Positions 14,901 through 21,132 of a stretch of 21,132 bases of DNA are shown here, in pieces. The DNA is from Pedobacter sp. (GTDB lineage: Bacteria > Bacteroidota > Bacteroidia > Sphingobacteriales > Sphingobacteriaceae). Each line of letters starts with the position of its first letter. The first letter of the stretch is position 1. The translations under genes and the position numbers were made by a program. A model generated the notes under the pieces. It had not been told where the DNA came from. It searched no databases and saw only the letters and a program-made list of their open reading frames with translations. The stretch lies in the NCBI GenBank assembly GCA_028287885.1, contig JAQBOT010000096.1:1-21132 (forward strand). Direction: 5' to 3'.

Positions 14901-15680
14901 TTATGGATGGAACTCCACACGTACAATGTCATTTAAATGAAGGCCGAGAAGCCCGCTTGCCTTGCCTTTATTGATGGCTATTTCAAGATGGTTGCTTATG
15001 CCAAACAGACATAGCTTCTCACCCTCAGGAACTTCATTGTAGTGCCAGCTAAGTTGGTTGATGGTTTCACTTTTGCGGAAGTACAAAGTGAAATCCCGAT
15101 TGCGCTGTATTCTGGTGAATAGTTCTTTGGTAATGTTGGTGATCACGTTGCAAAAGGTGTCAATATAAATAACGCTTCCACGGATGATATCCCGCTCAAT
15201 TACCGGGTGTAGCAACATTCTTTCTTCAACACTGTCTGCAGGTAAACCGATCTCCCTGAGTTTGCCACCTCTAGCAAGGTGGATGGCAGCCTTAACAAAA
15301 ATATCAACAAGGGGGAAGTGTAGATATTTTAAGTCCTGCATAATATTTAATTCTACCAGTTCATCTGGCGCCTCATCAAAAAGAAGTGAAAAGATTCCGT
15401 TATCTGCACCCACGAAATAGTGATCATGGTACTTTAGTGCAACGTATTTACTTTGCTCACTGAATACGGAATCAATACCGATCAAATGAACTGTTTCCTT
15501 AGGGAAATAATTGTAAACATTTTTTAAAACAAAGGCAGCATAAGAAATATTAAACGAAGGTACTTCGTGGGTTATATCGACAATATTGGCTGTAGGCATA
15601 ATGCTCAGAATACTGCCTTTTAAAGCAGCCTGATAGAAGTCTTTAGAACCTAGATCCGTAGTTAAAGTGATAATAGCCAT
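14901..15680 (-). CDS. SAM hydroxide adenosyltransferase homologue (DUF62 family), catalytic triad altered
   Basis: A 259-residue protein of the fluorinase/chlorinase-like DUF62 family, whose bacterial and archaeal members hydrolyse S-adenosylmethionine to adenosine and methionine. Two domains are visible. The N-terminal domain has ITLTTDLGSKDFY (4-16), IVDITHEV (33-40), the LIGIDSVFS strand (66-74) and HYFVGADNGIFSLL (87-100). The C-terminal domain has IDTFCNVITNI (173-183) and NHLEIAINKGKASGLLGL (230-247). Asp70 of the known Asp-Arg-His triad is kept. At the Arg position (Asp plus seven) I read Ser77, and the usual FHGRDIF motif reads FPLVDIF (122-128), so the His is Pro123. Hydrolase activity is therefore uncertain; SAM or nucleoside binding may remain. 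The gene is divergent from phoH. Confidence 0.85.
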   Translation of the reverse strand: MAIITLTTDLGSKDFYQAALKGSILSIMPTANIVDITHEVPSFNISYAAFVLKNVYNYFPKETVHLIGIDSVFSEQSKYVALKYHDHYFVGADNGIFSLLFDEAPDELVELNIMQDLKYLHFPLVDIFVKAAIHLARGGKLREIGLPADSVEERMLLHPVIERDIIRGSVIYIDTFCNVITNITKELFTRIQRNRDFTLYFRKSETINQLSWHYNEVPEGEKLCLFGISNHLEIAINKGKASGLLGLHLNDIVRVEFHP

Positions 15681-15782
15681 TAAAAATTAAATATTAATTC
15701 TTATTCTTGCGTAGGGGCAAATCGCCTACAAATATTCAATTTTAAAACCAAAGTATACACGCCTATCTTAAAAAACAATATT

Positions 15783-16748
15783 TTGAACGAAATAAAACTC
15801 ACATTAGAATCTGTAGATCCTGCACAGTTTTGGGGTACCAATAACGAACATTATGAACTAATTAAAAACGCATTTCCTAAGCTAAAACTTGTAGCTAGGG
15901 GTACGGGCCTGAAAGTTCTTGGGGATGATAAAGAGCTTGTGATATTCGAGGACAAATTTAATCAGCTTGTTGCTCATCTTGAAGAATTTCGTAGCCTGAC
16001 GCCCTCCGATGTAGAATCGACCTTGGGTTTTAGTAAGTCAGCTAACGCCCACGAGGTACCTGCAGCTGAAAAGTTTCATGCGGCGACCGGGGAAGTTATC
16101 GTTTATGGGAACAGTGGCTTGCTCATCAGAGCTCGGACCGCCAACCAGCGCCGCATGGTGGACAGCATTGTGAAGAACGATATTTTATTCGCCATCGGAC
16201 CTGCAGGTACCGGTAAAACCTATACTGCAGTTGCACTTGCGGTTAGAGCATTAAAAAATAAAGAAGTAAAACGTATCATATTAACCAGACCCGCCGTTGA
16301 AGCAGGGGAGAACCTGGGCTTCCTTCCAGGCGATCTGAAGGAAAAGGTAGATCCATACCTTCGCCCTCTTTATGATGCGCTGGATGATATGATCCCCGCG
16401 GAAAAACTTAAGCTGTATTTGGAGAACAGGACAATTGAGATTGCTCCGCTTGCATTTATGCGCGGAAGAACACTTGACAACTGTTTCGTAATTCTGGATG
16501 AAGCGCAGAACTCAACCGACTTGCAGTTGAAGATGTTCTTGACCAGGATGGGACCAACGGCAAAGTTTATTGTTACGGGCGATGTAACCCAAATAGATTT
16601 ACCCAAAAAGCAAATGTCAGGCTTATTCAATGCTTTAAGGATTTTGGGAGAGATTCCGGGGATAGAGATTATTTACCTTACGGGAGATGACGTTGTTCGC
16701 CACAAATTGGTAAAACGGATATTAAAAGCATACGGAGACATACAATAA
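15783..16748 (+). CDS. phoH: PhoH-family ATPase
   Basis: A 321-residue cytoplasmic P-loop NTPase of the PhoH/YbeZ type, associated in other bacteria with RNA metabolism and ribosome maturation. The N-terminal region (about 1-110) matches the usual KH-like PhoH lead ([20 protein letters not shown]), then Walker A GPAGTGKT (139-146), [17 protein letters not shown] (168-184), RGRTLDN and Walker B VILDEAQN (236-243), and a sensor [10 protein letters not shown] (about 269-278). The start is a TTG: the family begins with MNEI-like sequence exactly here, and no in-frame ATG or GTG lies in the preceding 60 bases. It is first in a co-directional set with purC, a STAS gene and rnz. Pairing with an RNA-processing enzyme suits an RNA role. 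Confidence 0.93.
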   Translation: MNEIKLTLESVDPAQFWGTNNEHYELIKNAFPKLKLVARGTGLKVLGDDKELVIFEDKFNQLVAHLEEFRSLTPSDVESTLGFSKSANAHEVPAAEKFHAATGEVIVYGNSGLLIRARTANQRRMVDSIVKNDILFAIGPAGTGKTYTAVALAVRALKNKEVKRIILTRPAVEAGENLGFLPGDLKEKVDPYLRPLYDALDDMIPAEKLKLYLENRTIEIAPLAFMRGRTLDNCFVILDEAQNSTDLQLKMFLTRMGPTAKFIVTGDVTQIDLPKKQMSGLFNALRILGEIPGIEIIYLTGDDVVRHKLVKRILKAYGDIQ

Positions 16749-16776
16749 TTTAATATATAAGCCGACTGGCAAAAGA

Positions 16777-17727
16777 ATGAAAGCAGTAAAAGAAACACAT
16801 TTTCAATTTCCAAAACAAAGCAACTATTACAAGGGCAAAGTAAGAGATGTTTATACCATCAATGATACCTACCTGGCAATGGTTGTAACAGACCGCATTT
16901 CTGCTTTCGATGTTGTCTTACCAGAAGCTATTCCTTTTAAGGGGCAGGTTTTAAATCAGATTGCGGCAAAGTTCCTTGAAGCAACCAAAGATATCCTTCC
17001 AAATTGGGTTGTAGGCGTTCCGGACGAGATGGTGACTGTAGGCCTGATCTGCGAGCCGTTTAAAGTTGAAATGGTTATTCGCGGATACCTGGCGGGACAT
17101 GCCTGGAGAGAATATAGTGCTGGTAAGCGAACGATCTGTGGCGTCTCCCTTCCCGAGGGCCTAGTCGAAAATGACAAGCTTCCTCAACCTATTATTACAC
17201 CTACAACCAAAGCGAGTGTTGGTCATGATGAGGATATCTCCAGGGAGGAGATTCTGCATAAAGGGATCGTATCCATTCAGGATTATGAACTATTGGAAGA
17301 ATATACTTACGCCCTATACAATCGTGGTACAGAAATAGCAGCGGAACGTGGATTGATACTTGTAGACACTAAATATGAATTTGGTAAGATTGCTGATCAG
17401 ATTTACCTTATCGATGAAATTCATACGCCAGACTCCTCTCGCTATTTCTATGCTGATGGATATCAGCAAAGACAAGCTTCCGGAGAAGCTCAGAAGCAGT
17501 TGTCTAAGGAGTTTGTACGCAAATGGCTGATAGAAAATGGGTTTCAAGGAAAGGATGGACAAACGATACCTGAAATGACTCCCGAAATCATTACTTCTAT
17601 TTCGGATCGATATATTGAACTATACGAACAAATAACGGGAGATAAGTTTCTCAAAAATGAATCAAGTGACGTTACCTTCAGAATTGAAAAGAATATTTCG
17701 GCATTTCTGAACACCTTGAATTATTAA
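16777..17727 (+). CDS. purC: Phosphoribosylaminoimidazole-succinocarboxamide synthase
   Basis: A 316-residue SAICAR synthetase, the ATP-dependent step of de novo purine synthesis that condenses CAIR with aspartate. Motifs are GKVRDVY (20-26, nucleotide loop), [11 protein letters not shown] (39-49), [18 protein letters not shown] (96-113, family signature), [14 protein letters not shown] (142-155) and LVDTKYEFG (195-203). It is the long form (about 300 residues, as in yeast and many Bacteroidota) rather than the roughly 240-residue E. coli form. It lies 28 bases after phoH and 25 before the STAS gene, consistent with one transcript. No PurR-like or purine-riboswitch sequence is evident. Confidence 0.97.
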   Translation: MKAVKETHFQFPKQSNYYKGKVRDVYTINDTYLAMVVTDRISAFDVVLPEAIPFKGQVLNQIAAKFLEATKDILPNWVVGVPDEMVTVGLICEPFKVEMVIRGYLAGHAWREYSAGKRTICGVSLPEGLVENDKLPQPIITPTTKASVGHDEDISREEILHKGIVSIQDYELLEEYTYALYNRGTEIAAERGLILVDTKYEFGKIADQIYLIDEIHTPDSSRYFYADGYQQRQASGEAQKQLSKEFVRKWLIENGFQGKDGQTIPEMTPEIITSISDRYIELYEQITGDKFLKNESSDVTFRIEKNISAFLNTLNY

Positions 17728-17752
17728 ACTACACAATTATTAAAAAATACCT

Positions 17753-18142
17753 ATGGCATTATCAGTAGATAAACTTGAAAAATATGTTGTTGTTAAACTT
17801 AATGAGCCTAGGTTTACCAACGAAAACGCACCTAAACTAAAGTCTGAGTTCATTCTTCTTACTTCAGAAGGACACCGGAACATCATCGTTGATCTTTCAA
17901 ATGTAGAACACTGCGAGGATTCTCAGGATTTGAGCTGTTTATTGGTCGGTGATCGTCTATGTAAGAACGCAAACGGCCTATTTTTAATTACTGGCGTTAA
18001 TGCGGAAGTCGAAAAGATAATTGAAATCTCTGGTCTTGATGAATCACTGAATTTCGTTGCAACGCTTGCAGAGGCAGTTGACTTCATCTACATGGAGGAG
18101 GTAGAAAAGGATTTAAGAGATGGCTTTGAGGAAGAAGATTAA
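17753..18142 (+). CDS. STAS-domain protein (anti-sigma-factor antagonist-like)
   Basis: A 129-residue single STAS domain with an acidic tail (about 113-129, EEVEKDLRDGFEEED). Secondary-structure order and the strand IIVDLSNVEHCEDS (44-57) match SpoIIAA/RsbV proteins, which bind anti-sigma factors and are controlled by phosphorylation of a Ser in the DSSGL motif. Here that motif reads DSQDLS: Asp56 and Ser57 are kept, but the usual phospho-acceptor position is Gln58 and the Gly is Asp59. Classical phospho-switching by an anti-sigma kinase therefore looks impossible at that site. Its TAA overlaps the rnz ATG by one base, so the two are translationally coupled. The function may be structural or regulatory with RNase Z rather than with a sigma factor; this is inference. 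Confidence 0.85.
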   Translation: MALSVDKLEKYVVVKLNEPRFTNENAPKLKSEFILLTSEGHRNIIVDLSNVEHCEDSQDLSCLLVGDRLCKNANGLFLITGVNAEVEKIIEISGLDESLNFVATLAEAVDFIYMEEVEKDLRDGFEEED

Positions 18143-19053
18143 TGAAATTTGAGGTTACAATTTTAGGGAGTAGCTCTGCTACTCCTGTTTACAATAGAAA
18201 TCCCACGTCACAACTGCTAAATTGCAACGAAAAGTTTTACCTTATTGATTGCGGAGAAGGTACTCAACAGCAGTTGATGAAATTCGGAATCAAGGCAAGT
18301 AAAATAGACCATGTTTTTATTAGCCACCTGCACGGCGACCACTACTTCGGCTTAATTGGGCTGCTCTCTAGCATGCACCTAAATGGTCGGATTAAACCCA
18401 TTAAGATTTTCGCGCCAGCAGCCTTAATGGAGATTCTTGACATTCAATTCAAACATTCTGATACCACATTGCGGTATGCCATTGACTTTACTCCAATTAC
18501 TACGGAAGCGCCGAAAGTGATTTTTAGTAATCAAGATGTGGAGGTTGAGACGATTGTTCTAAACCACCGTGTACCATGCACCGGCTTTAAGTTTACGGAG
18601 AAGAAAAGGCTCCGGAAGCTGGTTGTAGAGAAACTTGAAGAAGATAAAATCCCAGTAGAGTATTATCCCCTGCTGAAAAGAGGGGTTAACCTGGACCTGC
18701 CGGATGGTCGCGTAATTTACAATGTTGATTATACCGTTGACTCGAATGAACCAAAGAGTTATTGCTACTGCTCAGATACCCTTGCAGACGGCACATATTT
18801 CAAAAGTATAAGTGGCTGTACGGTATTGTACCACGAAGCTACGTTTTTACATGAATTGTTAAGTAGGGCAGACCAGACATATCATACCACTGCCTTACAG
18901 GCCGCAGAGCTTGCGGTGCAAGCTGGAGTAGACAAGTTACTTATCGGTCACTTTTCTTCTCGCTACAAAAGCTTACAGCCCCTTTTGGAAGAGGCTGCAT
19001 CAGTTTTCTCGAATACAGAGCTTGCGTTGGAAGGCGTTACTTATCTGATCTAA
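18142..19053 (+). CDS. rnz: Ribonuclease Z (short form)
   Basis: A 303-residue metallo-beta-lactamase-fold endonuclease that matures tRNA 3' ends, relevant here because tRNA-Ser in this window lacks an encoded CCA. Metal and catalytic motifs are ISHLHGDHYFG (60-70, HxHxDH with His62, His64, Asp66, His67), LNHRVPCTGFKF (third His), CYCSDTL (bridging Asp) and LIGHFSSRY (final His). The exosite arm lies around 150-180. Length is normal for the short bacterial form. The start overlaps the stop of the STAS gene (TAATG). No clear terminator follows in the 242-base convergent gap to the MCE gene. Confidence 0.97.
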   Translation: MKFEVTILGSSSATPVYNRNPTSQLLNCNEKFYLIDCGEGTQQQLMKFGIKASKIDHVFISHLHGDHYFGLIGLLSSMHLNGRIKPIKIFAPAALMEILDIQFKHSDTTLRYAIDFTPITTEAPKVIFSNQDVEVETIVLNHRVPCTGFKFTEKKRLRKLVVEKLEEDKIPVEYYPLLKRGVNLDLPDGRVIYNVDYTVDSNEPKSYCYCSDTLADGTYFKSISGCTVLYHEATFLHELLSRADQTYHTTALQAAELAVQAGVDKLLIGHFSSRYKSLQPLLEEAASVFSNTELALEGVTYLI

Positions 19054-19295
19054 AAGACGCAGGGTTGATTTTAGTTATTTAAGACAAATTCTTCGTGTGT
19101 AAAAGAACTTCAGGTATGAAATATCTGGGGTATGCCTGACATATGTTCAGAACTACATTCGCTGTACATTCAATAATGAGCTATCGAGTTTCTTGAGAAT
19201 CAACAGCGTGGATCTTATGAAATCGCAAGTCAATTCATCTTGCACAAAAATCAGCAAAAAACCTTTATAAAGTTTTGAGTAAGAATAACTGGCTA

Positions 19296-20246
19296 CTATT
19301 TTTCTTTGTTTCCACCCCCAAATACAGAGAAGTGTACGTAACGTTTCGGATTCTCTTTAAGATCAATGATCAGATTGTCCAGGTTCTTAGATGCATTGTT
19401 TAGATTGTCGTACATTCTTGGATCGTTGATCAGCAAGCCTACAGTTCCTTTTCCTGAATTGATTTTGTTTGCTACATCTTGGAAATCAGCAACAGCTTTA
19501 TTTGCATTTTCAATAGTCTGTTTAAAGTTGGATGCAGCAACCTGATCAGTCACGGTATTCAGATTTGTAAGTATGCCGTTGATCTTTTGATTGTTGCTTT
19601 TTAGATTACTGGTAATGGCTTCCACATTATTCAAAATTCCTGATATTTTAGAACTTTCAGAACCCACAAGATTATCTACCTTCTTGGAAGTCGCTTCCAG
19701 TGAGCTAAGTGTCGCTGCTATACTGCTGAAACTTTTGTCTACACTCTTTTGAAAGTTCGGGTTTAATATGGAGTTTACAGACGTTAGAATGGAATCCATT
19801 TTGCCGATGATGCGCTCCGCTTTCTTTTGGACAGGTTGTACAGCCTCCATTAGATTCTGCTGCACATTTGCATTCAATGTGTCACCTTCCTGAGCAAATT
19901 GCTTATCCGTTCCGAGCGCCATTACTATGGCTTTGCTTCCTAAAAGGTCTGTGCTTTCAAGTTGTGCAATACTGTTTTTTGGAATATCGTACTTGCCATT
20001 TATTTTCAGCGTAGCTAATATACTTCCATCTGGCTGCAGCATAAGCTTGTCTACACGGCCTATTTGAAAGCCGTTGATCAAGACCGGCTTTGATACAGCA
20101 AGTCCATCAACACGCGGGTATTTTGCGTATAAAACGGTCTCACTGGAGAAGATGGCATTTCCTTTCAAAAAGTTATATCCGATGATCAATAAGGCAATGG
20201 CAAAGGCAGCTAGTATGCCTACTTTAGTTTCGTTCGCTATTTTCAC
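19296..20246 (-). CDS. MCE/MlaD-family lipid-transport protein
   Basis: A 316-residue protein with one N-terminal membrane helix (about 9-27) and a periplasmic MCE domain (about 36-115, LYAKYPRVDGLAVSKPVLINGFQIGRV and LESTDLLGSKAIVM). A long helical C-terminal region rich in Asn, Ser and Lys follows (about 125-300), with repeated N-L-x-T/S-x-x-x-S patterns likely to form a coiled or barrel-like extension. MlaD-type proteins form hexameric rings that pass phospholipids between membranes and work with an MlaEF ABC transporter. No MlaE or MlaF gene is present here. It starts 12 bases after the amidase and is cotranscribed with it. Confidence 0.9.
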   Translation of the reverse strand: MKIANETKVGILAAFAIALLIIGYNFLKGNAIFSSETVLYAKYPRVDGLAVSKPVLINGFQIGRVDKLMLQPDGSILATLKINGKYDIPKNSIAQLESTDLLGSKAIVMALGTDKQFAQEGDTLNANVQQNLMEAVQPVQKKAERIIGKMDSILTSVNSILNPNFQKSVDKSFSSIAATLSSLEATSKKVDNLVGSESSKISGILNNVEAITSNLKSNNQKINGILTNLNTVTDQVAASNFKQTIENANKAVADFQDVANKINSGKGTVGLLINDPRMYDNLNNASKNLDNLIIDLKENPKRYVHFSVFGGGNKEK

Positions 20247-20258
20247 GCTTTGTGCTGT

Positions 20259-21068
20259 TTACTTTATTACTTCTGTTTGTTTCCTGTACTGCTTCACTGC
20301 TTTTAAAATTGAATTCGCGATTTCCGTCTGGCCGTCTGAAGAGTTCATATATCGCTCTTCACTGGGATTGCTAATGAAGCCAATTTCTGTTAGAACTGCC
20401 GGCATTCCGCAACGTTGCAATATTAAAATTCCCTGTTCTTTTACGCCCCTGCTAAAGCGATCATTAAGGGCTGCATAGTTCGACTGTATAAACTTTGCCA
20501 ACTCCATGCTTTTGGTTCGAAACTTATTTTTAAACAAAGATAGTATAATAAAAGTTTCGGGATCATTGGGGTCATAGCCGTCGTAGTTTTGCTTGTAGTT
20601 CTTTTCCTTCTTTATATCGGCATTCTCCCGGATCGCAACGTTCTGTTCATTTAATCGATGCGAACCAGCAACAAAGGTTTCCGTTCCGTTTGGGCCCTGG
20701 TTGTGTCCTGCTGAATTGCAGTGGATGGATATAAATAGGTCAGCCTTTGCATTATTAGCGATCTCTGCGCGCTTGTAGAAGTCCACATCCACATCGCTTG
20801 TTCTGGTGTAAAGTACACGAACATCAGGCATATCCTCTTCAAACTGTTTACCTAACTTAAGCGCAACCTGCAATGCGACGTTCTTTTCCAGTGAATAAGA
20901 ACCCGCGGCGCCTGGTTTATGACCCCCATGTCCGGCATCTATTACAACTGTCTTGACTTTATATCCGCCTTGTTGTCCTAGAACCCCTTTTGTGCTGAAC
21001 AGAAAAAGGGCAATAAGCAATGCTTTATTAAAACCTGATCTGCAACTTTCCTTCAATTCCGATTTCAT
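20259..21068 (-). CDS. N-acetylmuramoyl-L-alanine amidase (Amidase_3 family)
   Basis: A 269-residue secreted zinc amidase that splits the peptide stem from MurNAc, typically for daughter-cell separation. After a signal peptide (hydrophobic core about 16-27, cleavage near 31) come VIDAGHGGHKPGA (42-54, zinc His47), the zinc-binding Glu61 in SLEKNVALQ, SIHCNS (114-119, zinc His116) and TEIGFISNPSEE (227-238, catalytic Glu228). An insert of about 35 residues (about 135-175) lies between the second His and the last helices and may act as the autoinhibitory helix region known in AmiC-type enzymes. It is followed by the MCE gene 12 bases later and preceded by another gene three bases upstream. Confidence 0.95.
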   Translation of the reverse strand: MKSELKESCRSGFNKALLIALFLFSTKGVLGQQGGYKVKTVVIDAGHGGHKPGAAGSYSLEKNVALQVALKLGKQFEEDMPDVRVLYTRTSDVDVDFYKRAEIANNAKADLFISIHCNSAGHNQGPNGTETFVAGSHRLNEQNVAIRENADIKKEKNYKQNYDGYDPNDPETFIILSLFKNKFRTKSMELAKFIQSNYAALNDRFSRGVKEQGILILQRCGMPAVLTEIGFISNPSEERYMNSSDGQTEIANSILKAVKQYRKQTEVIK

Positions 21069-21071
21069 GAA

Positions 21072-21132
21072 TTAATGCTCTACACTTTTCTTATAGCTGT
21101 CTATCGCAGCAAGTAATCCATTTGTTATTTCT
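21072..21132 (-). CDS. 3' end of an unidentified gene upstream of the amidase (partial)
   Basis: On the minus strand a frame open to the window edge ends in TAA at 21074-21072 and encodes a tail reading EITNGLLAAIDSYKKSVEH. It stops three bases before the amidase start, so it is almost certainly in the same operon. The 19 residues look like a C-terminal amphipathic helix; the protein cannot be identified from this much. Confidence 0.55.
   Translation of the reverse strand, partial: EITNGLLAAIDSYKKSVEH

Noticed and set aside
1..21132. CRISPR arrays, insertion sequences, prophage, toxin-antitoxin or defence islands
   Set aside because: No regularly spaced repeats, transposase or integrase motifs, phage genes or defence-type enzymes were seen on either strand.

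Overview
The window looks like a chromosomal stretch of a Bacteroidota bacterium, most likely Sphingobacteriaceae (Pedobacter or Mucilaginibacter type). Three things point there: promoters of the form TTTG-(19-21 nt)-TAnnTTTG, mostly A-rich leaders without Shine-Dalgarno sites, and family-level protein features (a stand-alone PASTA protein beside mltG, long-form PurC, small STAS protein overlapping rnz). This placement is inferred from reading, not from a database search. Almost everything is core metabolism, RNA handling or envelope maintenance. I see no CRISPR array, insertion sequence, prophage or integration site.

Layout. 1-3.5 kb is the only accessory-looking part: the end of an unidentified gene, a hairpin terminator, a PQQ-type sugar dehydrogenase lipoprotein, a decayed alpha/beta-hydrolase with its middle missing, and an orphan lipoprotein, separated by gene-poor DNA. 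3.6-3.75 kb holds a tRNA-Ser(UGA) with its own promoter and terminator. 3.8-7.0 kb is a tight minus-strand operon: PASTA protein, MltG, YbgC-like thioesterase, YihY/BrkB membrane protein. It diverges from ddl (7.2-8.2 kb), so D-Ala-D-Ala synthesis, glycan-strand termination and a putative peptidoglycan-binding membrane protein sit together. A second hot-dog thioesterase converges on ddl.

8.8-11.4 kb is rpsO-pnp, with a terminator and a perfect 20-bp palindrome between the two genes. 11.5-14.2 kb carries rpe and then serC-serA (serine synthesis), closed by a terminator that works in both directions. 14.3-15.7 kb (minus strand) has a small membrane-anchored helical protein of unknown function and a DUF62-type SAM hydroxide adenosyltransferase homologue whose catalytic triad looks altered. 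15.8-19.05 kb is a co-directional run phoH-purC-STAS-rnz, with the last two genes overlapping by one base. 19.3-21.1 kb (minus strand) carries an N-acetylmuramoyl-L-alanine amidase, an MCE/MlaD protein and the 3' end of another gene upstream of them.

No obviously novel defence or mobile system is present. The points most worth a second look are the kinase-less PASTA operon, the triad-altered DUF62 protein, the STAS protein lacking the usual phospho-serine but coupled to RNase Z, the rpsO-pnp leader palindrome, the near-leaderless tRNA-Ser promoter, and the internally deleted hydrolase pseudogene.
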